DNA from: Sinorhizobium sp. B11
GTDB taxonomy: Bacteria; Pseudomonadota; Alphaproteobacteria; Rhizobiales; Rhizobiaceae
Assembly: GCA_039725955.1 (NCBI GenBank)
Contig: CP091034.1
Coordinates: forward strand, 1,860,001 to 1,924,000
Direction of reading: 5' to 3'
DNA length: 64,000 nucleotides
The first letter of the stretch is position 1; each line of letters opens with the position of its first letter. The notes under the pieces are model-generated. The model worked only from the letters and a program-made list of their open reading frames with translations. It was not told where the DNA came from and did not search any database. Position numbers and translations under genes: made by a program. This document shows, one piece after another, positions 17,095 to 26,752 of this stretch.

Positions 17095-18723
17095 TTAGAC
17101 CAATCGGCTCTGTTCCGTCGCCGCTTCGATGAAGCTTGCAAAGAGCGGATGCGGATCGAGCGGGCGGGACTTCAGTTCAGGATGGTACTGAACGCCGATG
17201 AACCAGGGATGGTCGGGATATTCGATCGTCTCCGGCAGGACGCCGTCAGGCGACATGCCTGAGAAGACGAGGCCGCAGTTTTCCAGCCGGTCCTTGTAGT
17301 CGATATTGACTTCGTAGCGATGGCGGTGACGCTCGGAAATATCGGTCGAGCCGTATATATCCGAAATCTTCGTGCCCTTCTTCAGGGACGCCTTGTAGGC
17401 GCCGAGACGCATCGTGCCGCCGAGATCGCCCGCTGCCGTGCGCTTCTGCAACTCGTTGCCCTTCACCCATTCCGTCATCAGGCCGACAACCGGCTCCGGC
17501 GTCGGGCCGAATTCGGTCGAGGAGGCGTTCGAGACATCGGCGAGGTTGCGCGCAGCCTCGATGACGGCCATCTGCATGCCGAAGCAGATGCCGAAATACG
17601 GCACCTTGCGCTCGCGGGCAAAACGCGCCGCATGGATCTTGCCTTCCGAACCGCGCTCGCCGAAGCCGCCCGGTACCAGAATTCCGTGCACCTTCTCGAG
17701 ATACGGTGCCGGATCTTCCTTTTCGAAGACTTCCGACTCGATCCATTCGAGCTTGACCTTGACGCGGTTGGCGATGCCACCGTGATGCAGCGCTTCGATC
17801 AGCGACTTATAGGCATCCTTGAGGCCGGTATACTTGCCGACGATCGCGATCGTGACTTCGCCTTCCGGCGTGCGGATGCGGTTGCAGACCTCTTCCCACT
17901 GGTCGAGGCGCGGCTTTGGCGCCGGCTCGATGCCGAAGGCGGCAAGCACTTCGTCGTCGAGGCCTTCCTTGTGATAGGCCATCGGCACGTCGTAGATATT
18001 GGCAACGTCGAGTGCCTGAATGACGGCGGAAGGGCGCACGTTGCAAAACAGCGACAGCTTGCGGCGTTCGGCTTCCGGGATTTCCCGGTCGGCACGTACC
18101 AAGAGGATATCGGGATGAATGCCGAGCGCCTGCAGTTCCTTGACGGAATGCTGCGTCGGCTTGGTCTTCAGCTCGCCCGCTGCCGGAATGTACGGCATCA
18201 GCGTCAGGTGGACGTAGATTGCGGTGCCGCGCGGCAGGTCGTTGCCGAGCTGGCGGATCGCTTCCATGAAGGGCATCGCCTCGATATCGCCGACCGTGCC
18301 GCCGATTTCGCAGATGACGAAATCATAGTCGTCATTGCCTTCGATGACGAAATCCTTGATCTCGTTGGTGACGTGCGGGATGACCTGAACGGTCGCGCCG
18401 AGATAATCACCGCGGCGTTCCTTGTCGATGATGTTCTTGTAGATGCGGCCGGTGGTGATGTTGTCGGTCTTGGTCGCCGAGCGTCCGGTAAAACGCTCGT
18501 AGTGGCCAAGATCGAGGTCGGTTTCCGCGCCGTCGTCGGTGACGAAGACTTCGCCGTGCTGGGTCGGGCTCATAGTGCCCGGATCCACGTTCAGATAGGG
18601 GTCAAGTTTGCGAAGCCGGACCCGATAACCACGGGCCTGCAACAACGCTCCGAGAGCCGCGGCCGCAATTCCTTTTCCGAGGGAAGAAACCACGCCGCCA
18701 GTGATGAATACGTATCGCGCCAT
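17095..18723 (-). CDS. pyrG: CTP synthase
   Basis: A 542-residue enzyme, the standard length, that aminates UTP to CTP with ATP and glutamine. The synthetase domain starts with ARYVFITGGVVSSLGKGI. The class I glutamine amidotransferase domain has PGGFGERGSEGK and the nucleophile cysteine in FGICFGMQ, with the His-Glu pair in QYHPE near the end. The ATG at 18723 is the family start; 12 extra codons upstream are not expected. It is the last gene of the tpiA-secG-pyrG series, a common alphaproteobacterial order. Confidence 0.97.
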   Translation of the reverse strand: MARYVFITGGVVSSLGKGIAAAALGALLQARGYRVRLRKLDPYLNVDPGTMSPTQHGEVFVTDDGAETDLDLGHYERFTGRSATKTDNITTGRIYKNIIDKERRGDYLGATVQVIPHVTNEIKDFVIEGNDDYDFVICEIGGTVGDIEAMPFMEAIRQLGNDLPRGTAIYVHLTLMPYIPAAGELKTKPTQHSVKELQALGIHPDILLVRADREIPEAERRKLSLFCNVRPSAVIQALDVANIYDVPMAYHKEGLDDEVLAAFGIEPAPKPRLDQWEEVCNRIRTPEGEVTIAIVGKYTGLKDAYKSLIEALHHGGIANRVKVKLEWIESEVFEKEDPAPYLEKVHGILVPGGFGERGSEGKIHAARFARERKVPYFGICFGMQMAVIEAARNLADVSNASSTEFGPTPEPVVGLMTEWVKGNELQKRTAAGDLGGTMRLGAYKASLKKGTKISDIYGSTDISERHRHRYEVNIDYKDRLENCGLVFSGMSPDGVLPETIEYPDHPWFIGVQYHPELKSRPLDPHPLFASFIEAATEQSRLV

Positions 18724-18820
18724 GGGAGTCACCGGATACCTTTTCAAAAACGATTCCACCAGCCCAAAAATTCTTTTCCAGAACTTTTGGTGCGTGGCGC
18801 AGGAATCTGAACAAAAGAAA

Positions 18821-18850
18821 ACCGGCAGACCCGAGGGCCTGCCGGCGGTT
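18821..18850 (-). terminator. Rho-independent terminator after secG
   Basis: On the minus strand ACCGCCGGCAGGCCC, a short TCGG loop and GTCTGCCGGTTTTC form a stable hairpin followed by a T-rich stretch. It ends the secG message before the pyrG leader. Confidence 0.75.
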
Positions 18851-18866
18851 TATTTTCTGGACCGGC

Positions 18867-19394
18867 TTATTGTCCCGTGGGGACGCCGGAAGGCTGTGCC
18901 GGCGCGGTCGCGGCGGGAGCCTCAGGCTGAGCCGGAGCCGTCGTCGGAGCAGCCGGTGCGGTCGCCGCAGGGGCGCTTGCAGCCGGTGCCTGCGTTGCAG
19001 GAGCCGGCGTTGCCGGGGCAGCCGGCGCCGGAGCCGCAGCGCCGCCATTCGGAATGCCGCTGTTATCGGCAGGCGTGGCCGGAGCCGCTGGGTTGCCGCC
19101 GCCGAGCGAATCGAGAATGCCGTTGCCCTGCCCGCTCGTTGCCGGAATGCGATTGAGAATATCGGTCGGGCGGCTTTCGTAACGGGTCAGGATGCCGAGG
19201 CCGAGCGAAGTAAGGAAAAACAGCGTCGCCAGGATCGCCGTCGTGCGCGTCAGCGCATTGGCCGTGCCTCGGGCCGACATGAAGCCCGATCCGCCGCCGA
19301 TACCGAGACCGCCGCCTTCGGAGCGCTGGATGAGCACGACGCCGACGAGCGCGAGCACGATCATGAGATGGATGACAATCAATACGGTCTGCAT
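18867..19394 (-). CDS. secG: preprotein translocase subunit SecG
   Basis: The first 75 residues are a typical SecG: two membrane helices (about 2-20 and 53-72) flanking the conserved loop QRSEGGGLGIGGGSGFMSARG. It stabilises the SecYEG channel. The remaining 100 residues are a low-complexity Pro/Ala/Thr-rich tail. The total of 175 residues is longer than the 110 of E. coli SecG, a feature seen in rhizobial homologues. It lies between tpiA and pyrG. Confidence 0.93.
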   Translation of the reverse strand: MQTVLIVIHLMIVLALVGVVLIQRSEGGGLGIGGGSGFMSARGTANALTRTTAILATLFFLTSLGLGILTRYESRPTDILNRIPATSGQGNGILDSLGGGNPAAPATPADNSGIPNGGAAAPAPAAPATPAPATQAPAASAPAATAPAAPTTAPAQPEAPAATAPAQPSGVPTGQ

Positions 19395-19502
19395 GGGTCC
19401 AGTCCTGCCCGTCTGAGGACGGACATAAAGTAAAAATCTGGCGGCTCTTTACATGAGGTCATCAGCTATTCCAAGCCCTTCGGCCAGGAATATGCAATCG
19501 AC

Positions 19503-20273
19503 TCAGGCGAGCAGCGCCTCGTATGTGCCGTAGATGGCGAGGAAGTCGGTGGCTTTCAAGCTCGCCCCGCCGATCAGCGCGCCATCGACATTGTCGACGG
19601 CAAGCAGTTCGCGGGCATTGCCGGGCTTGACCGAGCCGCCATAGAGAATGCGCATGCCCTTGCCCTCATCACCGAAGCGGTGGACGAGTTCGGAGCGGAT
19701 GAAGGCATGGGCGATTTCCACGTCCTTTGCCGTCGGTGTCAGCCCGGTGCCGATCGCCCAGACGGGCTCATAGGCAATGACGGTATTGTCAGCGGTTGCT
19801 TCCCCCGGCAGCGAGCCGGAAAGCTGGCGCTTGAGAATGTCGAGCGTCTGATAGGCGTCGCGCTCTTCGCCGGTCTCGCCGACGCAGACGATCGCCGTCA
19901 GGTCCGCCTGATAGGCGGCTTGCGCCTTGCCGCGGATCATATGGTCGGTCTCGGCATGGTCGATGCGCCGTTCCGAATGACCAACGATCACGTAAGTGCC
20001 GAAGCAATCGGCGATCATGTCGGCCGAAATATCGCCGGTATGCGCGCCGGACTGGGCCTGATGGCAATCCTGTCCGCCGATCGCAAGTGGGCTGTCGGTC
20101 GCAAGCGCGGTCGAGACGTAAAGCAGTGTCGCCGGCGGGCAGATCAGCGTTTCGACCTTGTCGGACAAGGGAACCATGACGCCCTGGGCAATCGCCTTGA
20201 TCTGGTCCAATGAATCGCGCGTGCCGTTCATCTTCCAGTTCCCCGCCACGAGCGGGCGTACGTCAGGTGTCAT
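19503..20273 (-). CDS. tpiA: triosephosphate isomerase
   Basis: A 256-residue TIM barrel interconverting glyceraldehyde-3-phosphate and dihydroxyacetone phosphate. GNWKMNG holds the electrophilic lysine, VGHSERR the catalytic histidine, and AYEPVWAIGTG the catalytic glutamate with the flexible loop following. All key residues are present. It precedes secG on the same strand by about 108 bases. Confidence 0.97.
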   Translation of the reverse strand: MTPDVRPLVAGNWKMNGTRDSLDQIKAIAQGVMVPLSDKVETLICPPATLLYVSTALATDSPLAIGGQDCHQAQSGAHTGDISADMIADCFGTYVIVGHSERRIDHAETDHMIRGKAQAAYQADLTAIVCVGETGEERDAYQTLDILKRQLSGSLPGEATADNTVIAYEPVWAIGTGLTPTAKDVEIAHAFIRSELVHRFGDEGKGMRILYGGSVKPGNARELLAVDNVDGALIGGASLKATDFLAIYGTYEALLA

Positions 20274-20398
20274 GCTGCTCTCCCAAAATCCGCATATCCG
20301 GCGGCCTTAGCAAAAGCGTGGCTCAAAGGAAAGCGCCTGGGGTGGCCTCGGCGAAATATGATGGCCTGAAAGCCCTACGTGACCTGGAATCTGCCTGC

Positions 20399-21283
20399 TC
20401 AGGACGCCAGAACCCAGTTCAGCACCCTGCGCCAGTCGATCATGCGGATCGGCGTCCCATGATTGCCATTCTGGAAGAGCGTGAAATGCGTCGGGTATTT
20501 TGCCTTGTGGAGCTTTTCGTACAGCGCCTGCTGGTCGGTGGCGGCATAGACAGGGTCGCGGCTTCCATGGGCAAACCAGAGCGGCAGCTTGGCCTTGTAG
20601 AACGGGCTTTTCGCAAAATCCGGGTCCGAAACGCCGCTCATGATCAGCATGCCCTTCAGCCGTTTGACGCTCTCGGCGTCACGGGTGATGCCCCAGCAGA
20701 TCTGGCTGCCCATCGAGGCGCAGCTGAGGATGACCGGGCGGCCGGGAGACTGTGCGCTTGCATAGCGGATGAGCCCGGCAATGGCGGTCACGCCAGTGGC
20801 GTCGAAGGTTTTGACCGTCGGCGAATAGTAGACGCCCCCATTACCGGCCGTAAGGTTCTTCAGCCGGTTGAAATTGCCGCCGAAGGAATAGTCGTTGGCG
20901 CCGAGGCGCCGGTCGCCGTCGCGGCCATGGATGAAGATGACCGTGAAGGCGGCATTCTCAGCCGGTCCCACCCTGGTGACATCGAGCTTGATACCGTCGA
21001 GCGACAGCGTTTCATCCGCCTGCAGTTTCTTGATGCCGAGCGAGACATATTTCTGCTGCACCCGCTTTTGAGGGATCTGGTCGCGCCCATTAATGTCGCG
21101 CATCTCGTCGTAATCGATCACTTCCGATGCGCCGTCATCGCCCGTCTGCAGCACTTTCTGCGTCGAAAACAGATCGTCCTTGTAGGGCGGCAAGGTCTCG
21201 GCCGAGGTGGTCGTGACAGCCGCGGACAGGAAAAAGGCCGCAATTGCAGTGATTATGGTGCAATGACTTGTGGACATCGGCAT
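20399..21283 (-). CDS. exported alpha/beta hydrolase
   Basis: About 294 residues starting with a signal peptide (ITAIAAFFLSAAVTTTSA). VIFIHGRDGD is the oxyanion loop, LSCASMGSQ the nucleophile elbow, FAHGSRDP the Asp strand and NGNHGTP the His loop, so the triad looks complete. No substrate is evident. Starts at 21283 and 21277 are both possible; neither has a strong ribosome site, and the longer frame upstream is not a signal peptide. It is a single gene between tpiA and parE. Confidence 0.8.
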   Translation of the reverse strand: MPMSTSHCTIITAIAAFFLSAAVTTTSAETLPPYKDDLFSTQKVLQTGDDGASEVIDYDEMRDINGRDQIPQKRVQQKYVSLGIKKLQADETLSLDGIKLDVTRVGPAENAAFTVIFIHGRDGDRRLGANDYSFGGNFNRLKNLTAGNGGVYYSPTVKTFDATGVTAIAGLIRYASAQSPGRPVILSCASMGSQICWGITRDAESVKRLKGMLIMSGVSDPDFAKSPFYKAKLPLWFAHGSRDPVYAATDQQALYEKLHKAKYPTHFTLFQNGNHGTPIRMIDWRRVLNWVLAS

Positions 21284-21488
21284 GCAGATGGTTCCCAAAG
21301 AGCTGCCGCGACTTGCCATTCGGCGCCCGGCAACGCAAATCACATCTTGAAAAGCTCCGCAAATCCGGGGCGCGTCGCGTATCGGGGCGCTTTCTGTCAG
21401 AATTCCCCTGATTCGCAAACGCGATACGGACCGCGACTATTGTGGGCCAGCGGCGGCCCTTCACGAGAATGAAGATCTGAACGGTTCC

Positions 21489-23561
21489 ATGGAAGACAGC
21501 AACGACCTCTTTTCCGGAATGCCCCTCACGCAAAAGCAGGAGGAGGCTGCAAAGCCTGCGGCACCTGCCGAACGGCCCGCCGCGGCTGCGGCACCCGCTG
21601 CCGCGCGCCCTGCCCCGGCAACGTCGAACGGCGATGATTATGGCGCCTCATCGATCCGTGTTCTGGAAGGTCTGGAACCGGTGCGCATGCGCCCCGGCAT
21701 GTATATCGGCGGTACCGACGAAAAGGCACTGCACCACCTCTTTGCCGAAGTCATCGACAACTCGATGGACGAAGCGGTGGCCGGCCATGCCGATTTCATC
21801 GACGTGCATCTCGATATTCAGGGTTATCTGACTGTCACCGACAACGGCCGCGGCATTCCGGTCGAGAACCATCCGCAGGTTCCCGGCAAGTCGACGCTCG
21901 AAGTCATCATGACCAAGCTTCATGCCGGCGGTAAGTTCGACGGCAAGGCCTATGAGACCTCTGGCGGTCTGCACGGCGTCGGCGTCTCCGTCGTCAATGC
22001 ACTGTCGGATGTTCTCGAAGTCGAAGTCGCTCGCAACCGCAAGCTCTACCGCCAGCGCTTCTCGCGCGGCGTGCCGCAGGGCGGGATCGAGGAACTGGGC
22101 GATGTGCACAATCGCCGCGGCACCAAGGTTCGCTTCCACCCCGACCCGCAGATCTTTGGCGACCACGCGAAGTTCGATGCGGGCCGAGTCTTCCGCATGG
22201 CCCGGTCGAAAGCCTATCTCTTCGGCGGCGTCGAGATCCGCTGGAGCTGCGATCCGGGCGTGCTGCCCGAAGGCTCCGACGTGCCTGACAAGGCCGTCTT
22301 CCACTTCCCCGGCGGCCTGAAGGATTATCTGCAGGCGACGATGGGCAAGGAATTCACCGTCACCCGCGAAATCTTCGCTGGCAAGAGCGAAAAGGTTGCC
22401 GGCCACGGTGCGCTGGAATGGGCGATCACTTGGTATGGCGGCGATCCGCAGGTTCACTCCTATTGCAACACCATTCCGACACCCGAAGGCGGCACGCATG
22501 AGGCGGGTCTGCGCATCGCGCTGACCAAGGGCCTGAAGAGCTATGCTGAACTGACGCAGAACAAGCGCGCTGCACAGATCACCACTGACGACGTGATGAT
22601 TTCGGCCGTCGGCATGCTCTCGGTCTTCATCCGCGAACCGGAATTTGTCGGCCAGACGAAGGATCGACTGGCGACGGTCGAAGCCCAGCGCCTTGTCGAA
22701 AACACTCTGCGCGACCCGTTCGATCACTATCTCGCCGATAATCCGGGTGAAGCCGAGAAGCTTCTCGACTGGGTGATCGAGCGAGCCGAAGAGCGCCTGC
22801 GCCGCCGCAAGGAGAAGGAAGTCAACCGCAAGACCGCGGTTCGCAAGCTGCGCCTGCCCGGCAAACTTGCCGATTGCTCGCAGAACACCGCCGAAGGCGC
22901 CGAACTTTTCCTGGTCGAGGGTGACTCGGCAGGTGGCTCCGCCAAGCAGGCGCGCAATCGCGCCAATCAGGCGATCCTGCCGCTGCGCGGCAAGATCCTC
23001 AACGTTGCCAGCGCCGGCCGCGAGAAGCTCGGGGCCAACCAGCAGATCTCCGATCTCGTCCAGGCGCTCGGCTGCGGCACGCGCTCGAAATATCGCGAAG
23101 AGGATCTTCGCTACGAACGCATCATCGTCATGACCGATGCCGACGTCGACGGCGCGCATATCGCTTCGCTGCTCATTACCTTCTTCTATCAGGAGATGCC
23201 GGAGCTCGTGCGCGGCGGTCATCTCTTCCTCGCCGTGCCGCCGCTCTACAAGATCACGCAGGGCGCAAAGTCTGCCTATGCCCGTGATGACGAGCATCGC
23301 GCCGAACTGATGGAGACGGAATTCAAGGGCAAGGCCAAGATCGAGATTAGCCGCTTCAAAGGTCTCGGTGAAATGCTGCCCGCCCAGCTCAAGGAAACCA
23401 CTATGGACCCGTCCAAGCGCACGCTTCTGCGCGTGCTGATCGACGAGGTGGATTTCGAAGGCACGCGCAATGCCGTCGACGACCTGATGGGGACCAAGGC
23501 CGAGGCACGCTTCCGTTTCATCCAGGAACGTGCAGCTTTCGCCGAAGACCTCGATATTTAA
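21489..23561 (+). CDS. parE: DNA topoisomerase IV subunit B
   Basis: A 690-residue type IIA topoisomerase ATPase subunit. It has the GHKL ATPase motifs (EVIDNSMDEAVAGHAD, TVTDNGRGIPV, TSGGLHGVGVSVVNALS) and the TOPRIM domain (LFLVEGDSAGGSAKQARNR, MTDADVDGAHIASLL). The length, the Ala/Pro-rich N-terminal tail and lack of a GyrB-specific insertion favour ParE over GyrB. It decatenates chromosomes with ParC, which is not in the window. A terminator follows. Confidence 0.93.
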   Translation: MEDSNDLFSGMPLTQKQEEAAKPAAPAERPAAAAAPAAARPAPATSNGDDYGASSIRVLEGLEPVRMRPGMYIGGTDEKALHHLFAEVIDNSMDEAVAGHADFIDVHLDIQGYLTVTDNGRGIPVENHPQVPGKSTLEVIMTKLHAGGKFDGKAYETSGGLHGVGVSVVNALSDVLEVEVARNRKLYRQRFSRGVPQGGIEELGDVHNRRGTKVRFHPDPQIFGDHAKFDAGRVFRMARSKAYLFGGVEIRWSCDPGVLPEGSDVPDKAVFHFPGGLKDYLQATMGKEFTVTREIFAGKSEKVAGHGALEWAITWYGGDPQVHSYCNTIPTPEGGTHEAGLRIALTKGLKSYAELTQNKRAAQITTDDVMISAVGMLSVFIREPEFVGQTKDRLATVEAQRLVENTLRDPFDHYLADNPGEAEKLLDWVIERAEERLRRRKEKEVNRKTAVRKLRLPGKLADCSQNTAEGAELFLVEGDSAGGSAKQARNRANQAILPLRGKILNVASAGREKLGANQQISDLVQALGCGTRSKYREEDLRYERIIVMTDADVDGAHIASLLITFFYQEMPELVRGGHLFLAVPPLYKITQGAKSAYARDDEHRAELMETEFKGKAKIEISRFKGLGEMLPAQLKETTMDPSKRTLLRVLIDEVDFEGTRNAVDDLMGTKAEARFRFIQERAAFAEDLDI

Positions 23562-23629
23562 GCATTGGCGAATTCATAGAACTGACGAAGAACCGTTACG
23601 CTTCCGTCAAAATACCGGCGCAATAGAAC

Positions 23630-23681
23630 GGCCGGCGCTCTGCCCTCCCGAGAGGTCACTGCAGCGCCGGCCCTTTTGTTT
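23630..23681 (+). terminator. terminator after parE
   Basis: GGCCGGCGCT (23630-23639) pairs with AGCGCCGGCC (23663-23672), followed by CTTTTGTTTC. The loop is 23 bases, so the stem may be further structured. Confidence 0.75.
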
Positions 23682-23704
23682 CAACCCTTTGCCGGATATT
23701 TGCC

Positions 23705-24841
23705 ATGACCAAGCGTTTTCTCGCGACTGCCGCTTTCGTTTTCCTGTCCAGCACCGCTTCCGTTTTCGCAACCGATATTGGCGCGACCGTCGAGACCGCC
23801 TGCCCCTTCGGCGATTGCGCCGCTGCAATCTCACTTTCCTATCTCGGTGAATTCGTCATCCCGACCGGTCAGATGGAAAACGGCGTTGAATTCGGCGGCA
23901 TTTCCGGCCTCGATTTCGATGCCGCCACTGGCCATTACATTGCCATCAGCGACGATCGCTCCGAAAAGGCCCCGGCCCGCTTCTACGATCTCGACATCGA
24001 TGTCAGCACCGCCGGTCTTAAGGGCGTCACCGTCGTCAAGCATGTCACCTTCCAGGACAAGAACGGCCAGCCTTTTGCCTCGCGCACCGTCGATCCTGAA
24101 TCCATCCGCTTCGGCAAGGACGGCATTTACTGGGGTAGCGAAGGCGACGCCAAGGCGCTGATCGCCCCTTTCGTGCGCGTCACCTCTCCTGATGGCGCCT
24201 TCGTGCGCGAGTTCAAGTTGCCCGACGGTTTTGCACCGACCGCCGACAAGTCGACCGGCATCCGCGACAACCTCGCTTTCGAGGATATCGCAGTGTCTCC
24301 ATCCGGTGATGTCTTCGTCGGCGTTGAGGCAGCCCTCTATCAGGACGGCCCGAACCCCAGCCTGACGACAGGCAGCCTGTCGCGCATTATCCGCTATGAC
24401 GGCGCAACCGGAGAGCCGAAGGCTCAGTATGTCTATGCGGTCTCGCCGATCCCGCAGGCCGCCACGAAGGCCGATGGCGGCAACGACAACGGCATGTCGG
24501 AAATGATTGCGCTTGATGATCACCGCCTGCTTGCCGTCGAGCGCAGCTATGCCCAGGGCTTCGGCAACAACGTCAAGCTTTTCATGATGGATCTCGACGG
24601 CGCGACCGATGTCTCCGCCATCGCCTCGCTTGCCAAGAACGACCAGCGCGTCGTCCCGGCCCGCAAAAGCCAGGTGCTGGATCTGCGCGCCATCGGCCTG
24701 ACGCCCGACAACATCGAGGCCATGGCAATCGGCAAGGCGAAGGACGGTACTGATGTCCTGATCCTCGGTTCGGACAATAATTTCTCGACCGGCCAGAAGA
24801 GTCAGTTCTACGCCTTCAAGATCAACCACCGCCCTCAATAA
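23705..24841 (+). CDS. exported esterase-like phytase-family protein
   Basis: A 378-residue protein with a signal peptide (cleavage near VFAT). The pattern FGGISGLDFD...YIAISDDR...ARFYDLDI matches the Phytase-like (esterase-like activity of phytase) beta-propeller family, and acidic turns such as PESIRFGKDGIYWGSEGD recur. Members are periplasmic or extracellular; enzymatic activity is uncertain. It stands between two terminators as a single unit. Confidence 0.85.
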   Translation: MTKRFLATAAFVFLSSTASVFATDIGATVETACPFGDCAAAISLSYLGEFVIPTGQMENGVEFGGISGLDFDAATGHYIAISDDRSEKAPARFYDLDIDVSTAGLKGVTVVKHVTFQDKNGQPFASRTVDPESIRFGKDGIYWGSEGDAKALIAPFVRVTSPDGAFVREFKLPDGFAPTADKSTGIRDNLAFEDIAVSPSGDVFVGVEAALYQDGPNPSLTTGSLSRIIRYDGATGEPKAQYVYAVSPIPQAATKADGGNDNGMSEMIALDDHRLLAVERSYAQGFGNNVKLFMMDLDGATDVSAIASLAKNDQRVVPARKSQVLDLRAIGLTPDNIEAMAIGKAKDGTDVLILGSDNNFSTGQKSQFYAFKINHRPQ

Positions 24842-24891
24842 TATCGAGGCGATCGGAAGCTAAAAACAGCCACGCTTTGTATACGCTTTAT

Positions 24892-24916
24892 CCGGGCGGA
24901 CCTTGAAACCGCCCGG
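24892..24916 (+). terminator. hairpin, possible terminator
   Basis: CCGGGCGG (24892-24899) and CCGCCCGG (24909-24916) form a perfect 8-bp stem after the phytase-like gene. There is no strong T tract, so it may act as a terminator or as leader structure of the next gene. Confidence 0.5.
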
Positions 24917-24958
24917 TTCATAGCCCATAAACTAGGACAACAATAAAAAGAGGCGCGC

Positions 24959-26143
24959 GTGGGTGTGTTTGACCGTCAGAAAACCAATACGGAGCCGCGA
25001 TGGCTGGGGCCATCGGCGACGATACGTACGCCGCTGATACCCTCCATTTCGGCTGCCCGCTGGCTGCTCGTGCTTGTTGCCGCAGCCGGCGTCTATTTCT
25101 TCTACGGCTTCGTGGTGCCGGTGCTTGCAGCCCTCGTCATCGGCTTTGCGAGCTGGCCGCTTTACCGCAAGCTCCTCGCCCGCGTGGGCGGCAATACGAC
25201 CATTGCCGCGACCATCGCAATCATCCTTATTCTCACCTTCCTCGTCATTCCGATCGGCCTTGCCGTTGCCTACACGACCGGTGAAGTGCGCACCTGGGTT
25301 GCCTGGGCGATTCACGCCAACCGCTTCGGGGCGGAAACGCCGCAATGGATCATCGCGCTGCCGTTCGCCGGTCCCTATCTCGATGAGCTCTGGACGAAAT
25401 ATATCGGCAGCCCCGGCGCCATGGGTGAACTCATCCAGGCCGTCAGCGGCGCTCATATCGGCAACATTTACCGCGCGGTTCTGGCGGCGGGCGGCGGCGC
25501 CTTCCACCTGCTCCTGACGCTGCTGTTCATGCTGATTGCGCTCTTCTTCGTCTATCGCGACGGCTTCTCCTTCTCAAAGCAGATCGACATGCTGGGCGAG
25601 CGCATCCTGCCGAACCGCTGGGAGCGTATTTCCCGCGTCGTGCCTGCCACGATCAGTTCGACCGTCATGGGCATGACGCTGATTGCCATCGGTGAAGGCA
25701 TCGTGCTCGGCGTCGCCTATTGGATTGCCGGCGTGCCCTCTCCGGTCACGCTTGGCGTGCTGACCGGCGTCATGGCGCTGATCCCGGGTGGCGCGCCTCT
25801 CTCCTTCACGCTGGTATCCGTCTATCTGCTCGCCAGCGGTTCGCATGTCGCCGGTATCGGCCTCTTCGTCTGGGGCACGGTCGAACTCTTCATCGTCGAC
25901 AAGACGCTACGCCCGAAGCTCGTCGGCGGACCGATCAAGCTGCCGTTCCTGCCGACTTTCTTCGGCCTGGTCGGCGGCGTGAAGACGATGGGCTTCCTTG
26001 GCCTCTTCATCGGCCCGGTGCTGATGGCGCTCCTGGTCGCTATCTGGCGGGAATGGATACATGAGGTCCGCACCGCCGATACGGGCCCGCAGATCCTCCT
26101 CGACGAGCAAGCCCCCCCGGTGCAACGCGCCGCCGAGGGCTGA
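24959..26143 (+). CDS. AI-2E family transporter (PerM-like)
   Basis: A 394-residue membrane protein with about eight helices. The C-terminal half has the family signature GVLTGVMALIPGGAPLSFTLVSVYLL...LRPKLVGGPIKLPFLPTFFGLVGGVKTMGFLGLFIGPVLMALL. Members export small molecules or act as Na+/H+ antiporters; the substrate here is unknown and the AI-2 name should not be taken literally. Translation likely begins at GTG 24959, preceded by AAGAGG. Confidence 0.9.
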   Translation: MGVFDRQKTNTEPRWLGPSATIRTPLIPSISAARWLLVLVAAAGVYFFYGFVVPVLAALVIGFASWPLYRKLLARVGGNTTIAATIAIILILTFLVIPIGLAVAYTTGEVRTWVAWAIHANRFGAETPQWIIALPFAGPYLDELWTKYIGSPGAMGELIQAVSGAHIGNIYRAVLAAGGGAFHLLLTLLFMLIALFFVYRDGFSFSKQIDMLGERILPNRWERISRVVPATISSTVMGMTLIAIGEGIVLGVAYWIAGVPSPVTLGVLTGVMALIPGGAPLSFTLVSVYLLASGSHVAGIGLFVWGTVELFIVDKTLRPKLVGGPIKLPFLPTFFGLVGGVKTMGFLGLFIGPVLMALLVAIWREWIHEVRTADTGPQILLDEQAPPVQRAAEG

Positions 26144-26164
26144 TTTCCCCGTCGGCGAAGGTCG

Positions 26165-26625
26165 TCAGACAGTCAGCCGTTTTTCCATGAACAGGCTGAG
26201 CGGATCTGGCTGATAGGAGCCGAAGGGCTCGATTTCGATGTATCCGTATTTCCTGTAGAGGCCGATCGCCTCGGGCTGGTAGATGCCGGTTTCCAGACGC
26301 ACTGCTGCAAACCCTTTCTCCAAGCCAATTTCCTCCAAGCGGTCCATCAGCCGGCTTGCGACCTTCAGGCCCCGCGCTTGCGGTCGACGAACATGCGCTT
26401 GATCTCGGCCGTGCCGTCGCCCGCCTCGACCAGCGCGCAGCAGCCCACGATCTCGTCGCCGTTGCGCGCCACAAGGAAGCTCACCGACGGCTTTTCCAGC
26501 GTCGAGATATCGACGAGATGGTTGCTCTCGGGCGGATAGAGCGACTGCGGATAGGCGTCGGAGAGATCGAGAAGGCGGATCACCCCGTCCTGGCGCGGCG
26601 GTTCAAGAGCGATGGTGACGGGCAT
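26165..26625 (-). pseudogene. GNAT acetyltransferase broken by a one-base deletion
   Basis: Two overlapping frames together encode one GNAT protein. The N-terminal frame (start ATG 26625 after GGAGAG) contains SVSFLVARNGDEIVGCCALV...EIKRMFVDRK and stops soon after. The C-terminal frame continues with GLKVASRLMDRLEEIGLEKGFAAVRLETGIYQPEAIGLYRKYGY. Adding one base near 26375-26380 (CGCAAGCGCG to CGCAAGGCGCG) joins them through the acetyl-CoA loop R/K-x-x-G-x-G/A region, giving 153 residues. The interval is 461 bases, one short of 154 codons. It is either a real null allele or a sequencing error. Confidence 0.85.
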
Positions 26626-26752
26626 TTTCTCTCCTATTGCGACGAAGGACGCGAATTTTCCCGGATGACGGGGAGTTAACGTCGCTGCCTTCATTCCGTT
26701 GGAATTGTGCTGTCGAAGGTGATGACACGCTCAATAGCCATGGAGGCAAAAT

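Noticed and set aside
20399..21418. Longer start of the exported hydrolase at 21418
   Set aside because: The extra 45 residues are not signal-peptide-like; a start at 21277-21283 gives a proper signal sequence.
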